Source: Streptomyces sp. ITFR-16 (GTDB lineage: Bacteria > Actinomycetota > Actinomycetes > Streptomycetales > Streptomycetaceae). Taken from it: a DNA stretch of 64,000 bases. Made by a program: the position numbers and the translations under genes. The notes under the pieces were generated by a model. The model had not been told where the DNA came from. It made no database searches and saw only the letters and a list, made by a program, of their open reading frames with translations. The DNA is taken from contig NZ_CP134609.1 in NCBI RefSeq assembly GCF_031844705.1, positions 6,572,001 through 6,636,000 on the forward strand, in the 5' to 3' direction. Positions within the stretch are counted from its first letter, which is position 1, and each line of letters begins with the position of its first letter. Positions 42,545 to 51,069 of this stretch are shown here, one piece after another.

Positions 42545-42563
42545 TTAGGGTTACCTAACTTAG
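42545..42563 (-). promoter_or_regulatory. DmdR1/DtxR-type iron box
   Basis: On the minus strand the sequence CTAAGTTAGGTAACCCTAA matches the Streptomyces iron-box consensus (TTAGGTTAGGCTCACCTAA) at 13 of 19 positions by hand alignment. It lies between the exonuclease stop and the SIP gene start. Confidence 0.6.
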
Positions 42564-42567
42564 CATC

Positions 42568-43491
42568 TCAGGGGTGCAGGACGGTGAGCAGACGCTGCAG
42601 CGCTCCACCCAGCCCCCACCGGGCCGCGAGCGCGTCGAGAGCGGCCGGGTCGCGCGGCGCGGCCGGCAGCGCGGGGTCGAATTCCGGCAGCGGTACGTCA
42701 CCCGCGACCCGCACGACCGTCGGCGCGACGGCCACATAGGCGCGCGCCTCGTCGAGCCGCTTGCGCTGCGACGGCGTCAGCTTCGCGGCCGGGTCGTCGA
42801 CCGCGGCCATGATCCCGGCCAGATCGCCGAAGGCGTCCAGCAGCTTGGCGGCCGTCTTCTCGCCGATGCCGGGCACGCCGGGCAGTCCGTCGCTCGGGTC
42901 GCCGCGCAGCAGCGCCAGATCGACATAGCCGGAGCCGTCCACCCCGTACTTCTCGCGCAGCCAGGCCTCGTCCGTCATCTGCAGGGTGCCGACCCCCTTC
43001 AGCGGGTAGAGCACCCGCACCTGCCGGGCGTCGTCCACCAGCTGGTAGAGGTCCCGGTCGCCCGTGACGATGTCCACCGGGCCCTCGGCCCGCCCCGTCA
43101 GGGTGCCGATGACGTCGTCCGCCTCGTACCCCGCGACGCCGACCCGGGCGATACCGAGGGCGTCGAGGACCTCCGCGATGACCGGGACCTGCGGGGCCAG
43201 GGTGTCGGGGGTCTCCTCCTCGTCGGGCAGCCCCGCGCCGGTCTCCGCCGCCACCCGGTGCGCCTTGTACGAGGGGATCAGGTCGACCCGCCACTGCGGG
43301 CGCCAGTCCGCGTCCCAGCAGGCGACCAGATCGTCCGGCCGGTGGTCGTGCACCAGCCTGCCGATGAAGTCCAGCAGCCCGCGCACGGCGTTGACCGGCG
43401 TCCCGTCCGGCGCGCGCACCGAGTCGGGCACCCCGAAGTAGGCGCGGAAGTAGAGGGAGGCGGTGTCGAGGAGCATCAGGCGTCGCGTCAC
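42568..43491 (-). CDS. 5'-3' exonuclease (FEN/PolA-exo family)
   Basis: This stand-alone homologue of the DNA polymerase I 5'-nuclease domain has 307 residues. Acidic metal-binding motifs are visible in MLLDTASLYFRAYF, GYEADDVIGTL, VTGDRDLYQLV and DPSDGLPGVPGIGEKTA, the last being the helix-hairpin-helix. The start is set at GTG 43491, which gives the normal N-terminus; no strong ribosome site is seen. It probably removes RNA primers or flaps. Confidence 0.88.
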   Translation of the reverse strand: MTRRLMLLDTASLYFRAYFGVPDSVRAPDGTPVNAVRGLLDFIGRLVHDHRPDDLVACWDADWRPQWRVDLIPSYKAHRVAAETGAGLPDEEETPDTLAPQVPVIAEVLDALGIARVGVAGYEADDVIGTLTGRAEGPVDIVTGDRDLYQLVDDARQVRVLYPLKGVGTLQMTDEAWLREKYGVDGSGYVDLALLRGDPSDGLPGVPGIGEKTAAKLLDAFGDLAGIMAAVDDPAAKLTPSQRKRLDEARAYVAVAPTVVRVAGDVPLPEFDPALPAAPRDPAALDALAARWGLGGALQRLLTVLHP

Positions 43492-43562
43492 AACCCCGAT
43501 GATGCCGCACCCCGCCGACAGCGGCCGTCGTGGACGCGGTTCCCGAACTCCCGGCGTTCTTG

Positions 43563-43578
43563 TGTGACCTGGGTCACT
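43563..43578 (+). promoter_or_regulatory. Crp-like palindrome upstream of betaine transporter
   Basis: TGTGACCTGGGTCACT fits the Crp half-site pattern TGTGA-N6-TCAC and the Streptomyces form GTG-N6-GNCAC. It lies about 160 bases before the transporter start in a 245-base leader/intergenic region. Confidence 0.5.
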
Positions 43579-43683
43579 GTTGCGTTTGCTCCGTGTAAGC
43601 GGGGGCAGGCGCGGCACTGGAGCGGACCACGTCGCATTTTCAACTAGTGCACGTGCCATGCGGACCGAATCCGCACCGCTCCA

Positions 43684-43714
43684 CGGTCTGCCGGAGGGGG
43701 TGGCAGACCGTTTT
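43684..43714 (+). terminator. intrinsic-terminator-like hairpin in betaine operon leader
   Basis: CGGTCTGCC (43684-43692) pairs perfectly with GGCAGACCG (43702-43710), followed at once by TTTT. It ends only 22 bases before the ATPase GTG, so it can act as an attenuator or block incoming transcription. Confidence 0.65.
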
Positions 43715-43736
43715 CGGTTCAACGCGTGAGGTGTAT

Positions 43737-44861
43737 GTGTCTAGGCTGCAAGCCGAACACTTGTACAAGGTCTTCGGCAGACGACCCGATCAAGCCGTGC
43801 AGAAGCTCGAGAGCGGCACGGACCGCGACGAGCTGCGCGCCGACGGAACGACCGCAGCGGTGATCGACGCATCGTTCACCGTGGAACCGGGGCAGATCTT
43901 CGTCGTCATGGGCCTGTCCGGGTCCGGCAAGTCCACGTTGCTGCGCATGCTCAACGGACTGCTGGAGCCGACCGCGGGCAAGGTGCTCTTCGACGGCCAG
44001 GACCTGACCGCCCTGAGCCCCGCCGAGCTCCGCCACGTCCGCTCCACCAAGATCAGCATGGTGTTCCAGCACTTCGCGCTCTTCCCCCACCGGAGCGTCC
44101 TGGAGAACGCCGGCTACGGCCTGGAGGTGCAGGGCGTACCGCGCGCCGAGCGCAACCGCCGCGCCACCGAGGCACTGGAGCTGACCGGTCTCGCCGGCTG
44201 GGAGAAGTCCTGGCCCGACGAGCTCTCCGGCGGCATGCAGCAGCGTGTCGGGCTGGCCCGCGCGCTCGCCACCGATGCCGACCTGCTGCTGATGGACGAG
44301 TCCTTCAGCGCGCTCGACCCGCTGATCCGCCGCGACATGCAGGACCAGCTGCTGGAGCTGCAGAAGCGGCTGAAGAAGACCATCGTCTTCATCACCCACG
44401 ACCTCAACGAGGCCATGCGCCTGGGCGACCGCATCGCGGTGATGCGCGACGGCGAGATAGTCCAGCTCGGCACCGCCGAGGACATCCTCGTCACCCCCGC
44501 CAACGACTACGTCGCCTCCTTCACCCAGGACGTGGACCGCTCCCGGGTGCTGACCGCGGGCGCCATCATGGCCGAGCCCGAGACCGTCCTGGGCACCGGC
44601 ACGGACGGCGGCAAGGAACTGCGTACCGCAGCCGACATCCTGCGGGAGGCCCCGGCCACCGTCACGGAGTCCACCCCGATCATCGAGCTGTTCACACCCT
44701 GCTCGCAGAGCGGCGTCGCGGTCGCGGTGACCGACGACAAGGGCAAGCTCGTCGGCGTCGTGCCCCGGGCCCGGCTGCTCGCCGTGCTCGGCGAGCCGAT
44801 GACCCCCACCGAGGCTCCCCAGGACGCCGCGGCCTCGCTGAAGAAGGTGGCCAGTGTTTAG
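43737..44861 (+). CDS. glycine betaine/proline ABC transporter ATP-binding protein
   Basis: This 374-residue ProV/OpuAA-type ATPase has Walker A GLSGSGKST near residues 60-68, signature LSGGMQQR, Walker B LLLMDESFSALD and a C-terminal CBS-domain region (about 280-365) that senses ionic strength in relatives. GTG 43737 is chosen for the GAGGTG before it. It overlaps the permease-fusion gene by 8 bases. The role is osmoprotectant uptake. Confidence 0.93.
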   Translation: MSRLQAEHLYKVFGRRPDQAVQKLESGTDRDELRADGTTAAVIDASFTVEPGQIFVVMGLSGSGKSTLLRMLNGLLEPTAGKVLFDGQDLTALSPAELRHVRSTKISMVFQHFALFPHRSVLENAGYGLEVQGVPRAERNRRATEALELTGLAGWEKSWPDELSGGMQQRVGLARALATDADLLLMDESFSALDPLIRRDMQDQLLELQKRLKKTIVFITHDLNEAMRLGDRIAVMRDGEIVQLGTAEDILVTPANDYVASFTQDVDRSRVLTAGAIMAEPETVLGTGTDGGKELRTAADILREAPATVTESTPIIELFTPCSQSGVAVAVTDDKGKLVGVVPRARLLAVLGEPMTPTEAPQDAAASLKKVASV

Positions 44862-47490
44862 GCTCCATCTCGGCGACTGGGTCGACTCCGCTGTCGACTG
44901 GCTCCAGACCCATCTGGCCTGGCTCTTCGACGCCATCAGCTCCGTGGTCAGCGGGATGTTCGACGGCATCGCCGCCGTGCTCTCCGCCCCCGCGCCCCTG
45001 CTCTTCGCGGGCATCGTCGCCGTCATCGCCTGGTGGCTGCGCGGCCTGCTCGCCGGCATCCTCGCGTTCGTCGGCTTCGCCCTCATCGACTCCGTCGAGC
45101 TGTGGGACGAGGCGATGGACACCCTCACCCTGGTGCTCGTCGCGACCATCGTGACGCTGGTGCTGGCCGTCCCGCTCGGCATCTGGGCGTCCCGCTCCAA
45201 GACCGTCAGCGCGGTGACCCGGCCGGTCCTGGACTTCATGCAGACCATGCCCGCCATGGTCTACCTGATCCCCGGCGTCATCTTCTTCGGCGTCGGTGTC
45301 GTCCCCGGCATCATCGCCACCATCATCTTCGCGCTGCCCCCGGGCGTCCGGATGACCGAACTCGGCATCCGCCAGGTCGACGGCGAGCTCGTCGAGGCGG
45401 CCGAGGCCTTCGGCACCACCTCCCGCAACACCCTGCTGCGGGTGCAGCTGCCGCTCGCACTGCCCACGATCATGGCGGGCATCAACCAGGTCATCATGCT
45501 GGGCCTGTCCATGGTGGTCATCGCCGGCATGGTCGGCGGCGGCGGCCTCGGCGGCTCCGTCTACCGCGCCATCGGCAACGTCGACGTCGGCCTCGGCTTC
45601 GAGGCCGGTGTCTCCATCGTCATCCTGGCCATGTACCTGGACCGGATGACCAGCGCCCTGGGCCGCGAGGTCTCCCCGCTCGCCCGCCGTGCGCTCGCCA
45701 AGGCGCAGTCGGTGTCCGGCGGACTCAAGGTGTGGAACTACCGCCCGCAGCCCGTCGTCGCCGTGGCCGGCATCGTCGTCCTCGCCCTCGTGGCCGGCAG
45801 CATGAGCCTGTTCGGCTCCTCGGACTCGGACGCCACCGCGGGCTCCGACCCCAAGAACATCGGGGCCGGCAAGAAGATCAGCATGGGCTACATCCCGTGG
45901 GACGAGGGCATCGCCTCCACCTTCCTGTGGAAGGAGCTGCTGGAGCAGCGCGGCTTCGAGGTCGACGTCAAGCAGTACGAGGCCGGCGCGCTGTACACCG
46001 GCATGGCGGGCGGCCAGATCGACTTCGAGACCGACTCCTGGCTGCCGGTCACCCACGCCGCGTACTGGAAGAAGTACAAGGACCGCCTGGACGACATGGG
46101 CTCCTGGTACGGCCCCACCTCGCTGGAGCTGGCCGTGCCCTCGTACGTGAAGGGCGTCGACTCGCTCGACGACCTCAAGGGCAAGGGGTCCGACTTCAAG
46201 GGCCGGGTCGTCGGCATCGAGCCGAGCGCCGGTGAGACCGCCCTGCTCAAGGACAAGATCCTGCCGGGCTACGGCCTGGACAAGGAGTACAAGGTCGTCG
46301 ACGGCTCGACGCCGTCCATGCTGGCCGAGCTGAAGCGGGCGTACGCCAAGAAGGAACCGATCGTCGTTCCGCTCTGGTCGCCGCACTGGGCCTACAACCA
46401 GTACGAGCTGACCAAGCTCAAGGACCCCAAGAACCTCTGGGGCAAGGGCGACGGCATCCACACGCTGACCCGCAAGGGCTTCTCCGCCGACAACCCCGAG
46501 GTCGGCAAGTGGCTCAAGAACTTCAAGATGACCGAGGACCAGCTCACCAGCCTCGAGGCGCAGATCCAGAAGAGCGGCTCGGGCAAGGAGCAGGAGGCCG
46601 TCCGCACCTGGCTGAAGGCCAACCCGGGCGTCGGTGACAAGTGGACCCCGGTCGCGAAGGGCGCCACATCCAAGGGCGCCGGCGGCAAGGACGAGCGCGA
46701 CCGCACGGTCGAGATGGCCTGGTTCCCCTGGGAGGAGGACATCGCCGCCACGTACCTGTGGAAGGCCGTCCTGGAGGACCGCGGCTACAAGATCAACCTC
46801 AAGCAGTTCGAGGTCGGCCCGATGTACACCGCGATGTCGCGGGGCCAGCTCGACGTGCAGTTCGACGGCTGGCTGCCGTACACCCAGAAGAATTACTGGG
46901 ACAAGTACGGCTCCAAGCTCACGGACATCGGCTCGTGGTACGGCCCCACCTCGATCGAGGTCGCGGTGCCCGACTACGTCAAGGACGTGAAGTCCCTGGC
47001 CGACCTCAAGGGCAAGGGCTCGAAGTTCAAGGGCCGCATCGTCGGCATCGAGCCGGGCACGGCCACGATGGAGAACCTCAAGAAGAACGTGCTCCCCGGC
47101 TACGGCCTCGACAAGGAGTACAAGGTCGTCGACGCCTCCACGCCCGGCATGCTCGCCGAGCTGAAGCGCGCCTACGCCAAGAAGGAGCCCATCGCCGTCC
47201 TGCTGTGGACCCCGCACTGGGCCTACAGCGAGTACGGGATGACCAAGCTCCAGGACCCCAAGAAGACCTTCGGTGACGGCGACCGGCTGCACACCATCGC
47301 CTCGAAGGACTTCCCGAAGAACTACCCGCAGCTCACGAAGTGGTTCAAGGACTTCAAGCTGAGCGAGGACCAGCTCGCCGGTCTGGAGAACCAGATCCAG
47401 AAGCTCGGTACAGGACACGAAGAGGAAGCCGTGAAGGCCTGGATGGACAAGAATCCCGGCATCGCGGACAAGATGGCCCCCCAGCAGTAG
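44854..47490 (+). CDS. betaine ABC permease fused to two tandem substrate-binding domains
   Basis: This 878-residue fusion has a ProW-type permease at residues 1-290 (LDFMQTMPAMVYLIP and the EAA loop GIRQVDGELVEAAEAFG), a further membrane helix near 305-322, then two OpuAC binding domains at about 339-595 and 616-878. The two domains are alike in sequence (GYIPWDEGIAST vs AWFPWEEDIAAT, LWSPHWAY vs LWTPHWAY) and keep the tryptophans that cage the quaternary amine. A single fused domain is the common form; two in one chain is less usual. It probably imports glycine betaine or a relative. Confidence 0.93.
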   Translation: MFRLHLGDWVDSAVDWLQTHLAWLFDAISSVVSGMFDGIAAVLSAPAPLLFAGIVAVIAWWLRGLLAGILAFVGFALIDSVELWDEAMDTLTLVLVATIVTLVLAVPLGIWASRSKTVSAVTRPVLDFMQTMPAMVYLIPGVIFFGVGVVPGIIATIIFALPPGVRMTELGIRQVDGELVEAAEAFGTTSRNTLLRVQLPLALPTIMAGINQVIMLGLSMVVIAGMVGGGGLGGSVYRAIGNVDVGLGFEAGVSIVILAMYLDRMTSALGREVSPLARRALAKAQSVSGGLKVWNYRPQPVVAVAGIVVLALVAGSMSLFGSSDSDATAGSDPKNIGAGKKISMGYIPWDEGIASTFLWKELLEQRGFEVDVKQYEAGALYTGMAGGQIDFETDSWLPVTHAAYWKKYKDRLDDMGSWYGPTSLELAVPSYVKGVDSLDDLKGKGSDFKGRVVGIEPSAGETALLKDKILPGYGLDKEYKVVDGSTPSMLAELKRAYAKKEPIVVPLWSPHWAYNQYELTKLKDPKNLWGKGDGIHTLTRKGFSADNPEVGKWLKNFKMTEDQLTSLEAQIQKSGSGKEQEAVRTWLKANPGVGDKWTPVAKGATSKGAGGKDERDRTVEMAWFPWEEDIAATYLWKAVLEDRGYKINLKQFEVGPMYTAMSRGQLDVQFDGWLPYTQKNYWDKYGSKLTDIGSWYGPTSIEVAVPDYVKDVKSLADLKGKGSKFKGRIVGIEPGTATMENLKKNVLPGYGLDKEYKVVDASTPGMLAELKRAYAKKEPIAVLLWTPHWAYSEYGMTKLQDPKKTFGDGDRLHTIASKDFPKNYPQLTKWFKDFKLSEDQLAGLENQIQKLGTGHEEEAVKAWMDKNPGIADKMAPQQ

Positions 47491-47525
47491 CGGGGGACCG
47501 GGCCCCACCTGGGGTTCCGGCCCAT

Positions 47526-47564
47526 GAAGGGGTGGGTACCGCCGACGGCGCTACCCACCCCTTC
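47526..47564 (+). terminator. terminator after betaine transporter operon
   Basis: Perfect 13-bp arms (47526-47538 and 47552-47564) with a 13-base loop, 36 bases past the stop. Confidence 0.85.
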
Positions 47565-47661
47565 GGGGTGTTCCGTACGCCCGTTTCCGGGCTGTCCTTG
47601 CGTAACGGTGTGCGGAACGTGCCCGTAGACGGAAGGATGGCGAGTCGGGAGGGAGCCGGAC

Positions 47662-48207
47662 ATGGACGACAAGGAAACACTCCGGGTGGGCGCCGCGGTC
47701 CGCCGACAACGCAGATCCCTGGGGCTCACGCTGGCCGCCGTCGCCACGCGCAGCGGCCTGTCCGTACCGTTCCTCAGCCAGATCGAGAACGAACGCGCCA
47801 GACCCAGCGCCCGTTCCCTGGACCTGGTCGCCGAGGCCCTGGAGACCACCACCGCACGGCTGCGCGCCGCCGCGGACTCCGCCCGCGCGGTCGATGTCGT
47901 GCGCGCCGCCCAGACGGACGGGGTGCACCGGGTGGTACGCGGACGCCATCAGCTCAGCGCCCTCGAATTCACCGGTGAGCTGGACCTCGGCCGCGAGTTC
48001 CAGCACCGCAACGACGAGGTGCTGTACGTCGCGGAGGGCGCCGCCGAGGTGGAGGCCGAGGGCCAGGCCTACCGGCTGGTCCAGGGCGACACCCTGTTCC
48101 TCTCCGGCGGGGTGCGCCACCGCTGGCGGGCCACGCTCCCCGGCACCCGGCTGCTCTGCGTGGCCGTCGCCGAACACATCGACGCCACCTCCGACCCCCG
48201 GCGCTGA
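47662..48207 (+). CDS. XRE-family regulator with cupin domain
   Basis: This 181-residue protein has an N-terminal helix-turn-helix (LAAVATRSGLSVPFLSQIENERARPS at about residues 24-49) and a C-terminal cupin_2 domain (HRNDEVLYVAEG...LFLSGGVRHRW) that could bind a small ligand or metal. GGGAGG lies upstream. The next gene begins 8 bases later and is probably co-transcribed. The target is unknown. Confidence 0.88.
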   Translation: MDDKETLRVGAAVRRQRRSLGLTLAAVATRSGLSVPFLSQIENERARPSARSLDLVAEALETTTARLRAAADSARAVDVVRAAQTDGVHRVVRGRHQLSALEFTGELDLGREFQHRNDEVLYVAEGAAEVEAEGQAYRLVQGDTLFLSGGVRHRWRATLPGTRLLCVAVAEHIDATSDPRR

Positions 48208-48215
48208 GCACCGCC

Positions 48216-48923
48216 GTGCGTGTCGTCTCCCTGGTCCCCTCCCTCACCGAGGCCGTCGCCGCGACCGCCCCCGGGCTGCTCGTCGGCGTCACCGACTGGT
48301 GCACCCACCCCGCCGGACTCGCCGCCGCCCGCGTGGGCGGCACCAAGAACCCCGACGTCCCCGCGATCCTGGCGCTGCGCCCCGACCTGGTGGTCGCCAA
48401 CGAGGAGGAGAACCGCGCACCCGACCTCGCCGCCCTCCGGGAGGCCGGCACGGAGGTCCTCGTCACCACCGTCCGCACCCTGGACGACGCCTTCGGCGAG
48501 CTGGACCGGCTGCTGACCGGCGCCTGCGGGCTGCCCCGGCCGCGCTGGCTGGACGAGGCCGAGGCCGCCTGGGCGGCCCTCCCGGCGCCCGGGACCTCGC
48601 GCCGGGCGATCGTCCCCGTCTGGCGCAGGCCCTGGATGGTGCTGGGCCGCGACACGTTCGCCGGCGACCTGCTGGCCCGGCTCGGGGTGGCCAATGTCTA
48701 CGCGGACCACGCCGAGCGCTACCCGCGCGTCCCGCTCGCCGAGCTGAACGGCGCGGGCGCTGATCTGGTGGTGCTGCCCGACGAGCCCTACCGCTTCACC
48801 GCGTCCGACGGGCCGGAGGCCTTCCCCGCCCTGCCCGCAGCCCTCGTCGACGGGCGGTACCTCACCTGGTACGGGCCGTCGCTGGTACGGGCCCCGGAGG
48901 CGCTGCGAGCAGCGCTCCGCTGA
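48216..48923 (+). CDS. cobalamin/iron-siderophore binding-like protein (BtuF-type fold)
   Basis: This 235-residue member of the helical-backbone metal-receptor superfamily has VVSLVPSLTEAVAA, GVTDWCTHP, LRPDLVVANEEEN and a C-terminal domain with WRRPWMVLGRDTF. There is no signal peptide or lipobox, unlike typical BtuF, so it appears cytoplasmic and may have another role. It follows the XRE-cupin gene closely. Its 3' end overlaps the convergent transporter gene by 62 bases. Confidence 0.8.
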   Translation: MRVVSLVPSLTEAVAATAPGLLVGVTDWCTHPAGLAAARVGGTKNPDVPAILALRPDLVVANEEENRAPDLAALREAGTEVLVTTVRTLDDAFGELDRLLTGACGLPRPRWLDEAEAAWAALPAPGTSRRAIVPVWRRPWMVLGRDTFAGDLLARLGVANVYADHAERYPRVPLAELNGAGADLVVLPDEPYRFTASDGPEAFPALPAALVDGRYLTWYGPSLVRAPEALRAALR

Positions 48924-50013
48924 GCAGTCCGCGCAGGGTGCGGGCCCCGGCCACCGCCCAGGCCGCCACGAGGAGCACGTACAGCGCGACGGCCAGCCAG
49001 GTGTACGCCGCCAGACCGGTGTGCCGGGCCAGTCCGGCGGCGCCCGTCACACAGGTGCCCGCGGGGAAGGTGAAGCCCCACCACGTCATCGCGAAGGTCA
49101 TCCCGCCCCGCACCGCGCGCACCACCAGCGCCGCGGACAGCGTCAGCCACAGCAGCGCGAACCCCATCACCGGCACCCCGTACAGCACCGCGAACGCGCC
49201 GAAGGCGGAGGCGTACGGCGCCCGGACCGCACCCGGCGCCACATCGGCCAGTGCGTTGACCGCGGTCGTGGACTGCCCCAGCGGGCCCAGCACCAGGAAC
49301 AGGGTCGGGGTCAGGGCGAGCGGCAGCGGGCCCCGGTGGATCAGCCGGCCGAGGATCAGCGGCAGCATCACCAGCGTCGCCAGCAGGCTCAGCCCGAACA
49401 TCGCGTAGCAGCCGAGCAGCAGCGCCTCCCGCCACTGGCCCGGCGGCAGCTCCGGCACCAGCAGCGGACCGAGCGCCGCCGACACCATGGGCGCCACCAC
49501 GGGCAGCAGCCAGACGGGGGACGCGGTGCCGGGCTCCGGACGGTGGCGCACGACCATCAGATACGGGATCGCCACGGCCGCGACCAGCCCGGTCAGCGTG
49601 CCGGCGCTGTACAGCACCACATCCAGGACCAGCGCGGGCCCGTGCCCGATCACGTCCCGGCCCACGGCCATGCCGGAACCCCCGACGGCCAGCAGCGCCA
49701 TCGACAGACAGCCGTAGAACGGCGCGACGGCCGGGTCCAGCAGATGGGCCCGCGCCTGGTCGCGATGGGCGGTCCAGTGTCCGGCACGGGCGGCGAGCAC
49801 CGCGGCGAGCAGGAGGGCCGAGAGCACCCACACCGCCGCACAGACCGCCCGCAGACCAGGCAGACGCACGGGCAGGGCGGCCCCCGCACTCGCGACGATC
49901 GCGGTGCCCATGACGGTCGCGTACCAGTTGGGGCCGAAGTGCCGCAGGCCCGGCCGCCGGACGGTGCCGGCGTAGGGAGGAGGAGCGGGGCGGGTCTGCG
50001 GAAAGATGGCCAT
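48862..50013 (-). CDS. TDT-family transporter (TehA/SLAC1-like)
   Basis: This 383-residue polytopic protein has about ten helices, the N-terminal FGPNWYATVMGTAIV segment and the C-terminal MTWWGFTFPAGTCVTG region of the tellurite-resistance/dicarboxylate and SLAC1-like anion channel family. Relatives export sulfite or C4 acids. The divergent LysR gene at 50084 probably controls it. The C-terminus is Pro/Ala rich and its coding end overlaps the neighbouring convergent gene. Confidence 0.88.
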   Translation of the reverse strand: MAIFPQTRPAPPPYAGTVRRPGLRHFGPNWYATVMGTAIVASAGAALPVRLPGLRAVCAAVWVLSALLLAAVLAARAGHWTAHRDQARAHLLDPAVAPFYGCLSMALLAVGGSGMAVGRDVIGHGPALVLDVVLYSAGTLTGLVAAVAIPYLMVVRHRPEPGTASPVWLLPVVAPMVSAALGPLLVPELPPGQWREALLLGCYAMFGLSLLATLVMLPLILGRLIHRGPLPLALTPTLFLVLGPLGQSTTAVNALADVAPGAVRAPYASAFGAFAVLYGVPVMGFALLWLTLSAALVVRAVRGGMTFAMTWWGFTFPAGTCVTGAAGLARHTGLAAYTWLAVALYVLLVAAWAVAGARTLRGLLSGALLAAPPGPVPATARTR

Positions 50014-50061
50014 GCCACGAGTCTCGGCGGCCGGGCAGCACCCCACCAGGGAGTCCCGCCC

Positions 50062-50073
50062 TATGAGGTCATA
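50062..50073. promoter_or_regulatory. LysR-type palindrome between TDT and LysR genes
   Basis: TATGAGGTCATA is a perfect 5+5 bp inverted repeat with GG centre in the 70-base gap between the divergent pair, 10 bases before the LysR ATG. It suits an autoregulatory LysR site. Confidence 0.5.
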
Positions 50074-50083
50074 AGGTGGACTT

Positions 50084-51016
50084 ATGGCCAGCGAATCGCC
50101 CGTCCTCCTCTCCCACCGGGTGCCCGATCTCGGCGCGCTGGAGCTGCTTCTCGCCGTAGCCCGGCACGGCAGCCTCGGGCGGGCCGCCCGCGACGTGGGC
50201 ATCACCCAGCCCGCCGCCAGCAGCCGCATCCGCTCCATGGAGCGCCAGCTCGGTGTCGCCCTCCTCGACCGCTCGCCCCGGGGCTCCCGGCTCACCGACG
50301 CCGGAGCGCTCGTCACCGACTGGGCCCGCCGCGTCGTCGAGGCGGCCGAGGCGTTCGACGCGGGCGCCCAGGCGCTGCGCGACCGCCGCGACTCCCGGCT
50401 GCGGGTCGCCGCCTCCATGACCATCGCCGAATACCTGCTGCCCGGCTGGCTGATCGCCCTGCGCGCCGAGCGCCCGGACACCGCCGTCTCCCTGCTCGCC
50501 GGCAACTCGGCCGCCGTGGCCCGGCGGCTGCTGACCGGCGAGGCGGACCTCGGCTTCGTCGAGGGCCTGTCCGTCCCGGAAGGGCTGGACGGCACGGTCA
50601 TCGCCCACGACCGGCTGGTCGTGGTGGTCGCCCCGGCCCACGCCTGGGCCCGGCGCCGCACCCCCCTGACCCCAGGAGAACTGGCCGCCACCCCGCTGAT
50701 CCTGCGCGAGCACGGCTCCGGCACCCGCCAGGTCCTGGACGCCGCGCTCGCCGTCCACGGCGGACTGGCCCAGCCGCTGCTGGAACTCTCATCGACCACC
50801 GCCGTCAAGGGAGCGGCGGAGAGCGGAGCCGGCCCCTGCGTCCTGAGCGAACTGGCCCTCGGCGAGGAGCTCTCCGCCCGCCGTCTGATCAAGGTCCCGG
50901 TCGCCGGCGTCCGGCTGCGCCGCCAGCTGCGGGCGGTCTGGCCGGCCGGCCACCGCCCCACGGGCCCGGCCCGCGACCTGCTCTCCCTGACCCGCTCCGG
51001 CCCCTCCGGCGACTGA
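50084..51016 (+). CDS. LysR-family transcriptional regulator
   Basis: This 310-residue regulator has an N-terminal winged helix-turn-helix (LLLAVARHGSLGRAARDVGITQPAASSRIRSME) and a periplasmic-binding-like effector domain (RVAASMTIAEYLLPGWL). It is divergent from the TDT transporter gene and is probably its regulator. The phosphotransferase gene follows 53 bases later on the same strand. The effector is not predictable. Confidence 0.9.
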   Translation: MASESPVLLSHRVPDLGALELLLAVARHGSLGRAARDVGITQPAASSRIRSMERQLGVALLDRSPRGSRLTDAGALVTDWARRVVEAAEAFDAGAQALRDRRDSRLRVAASMTIAEYLLPGWLIALRAERPDTAVSLLAGNSAAVARRLLTGEADLGFVEGLSVPEGLDGTVIAHDRLVVVVAPAHAWARRRTPLTPGELAATPLILREHGSGTRQVLDAALAVHGGLAQPLLELSSTTAVKGAAESGAGPCVLSELALGEELSARRLIKVPVAGVRLRRQLRAVWPAGHRPTGPARDLLSLTRSGPSGD

Positions 51017-51069
51017 CCGACGCGCAAAACCGCTCGCCCGCGCCCCGGGCGGGCGGGAAGGATGGGCCG

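Noticed and set aside
44692..47508. very long open frame antisense to the betaine permease fusion (938 codons)
   Set aside because: The sense frame has clear homology and codon bias. The antisense frame is a GC-skew artefact with His/Gly/Val-rich composition and no domain.
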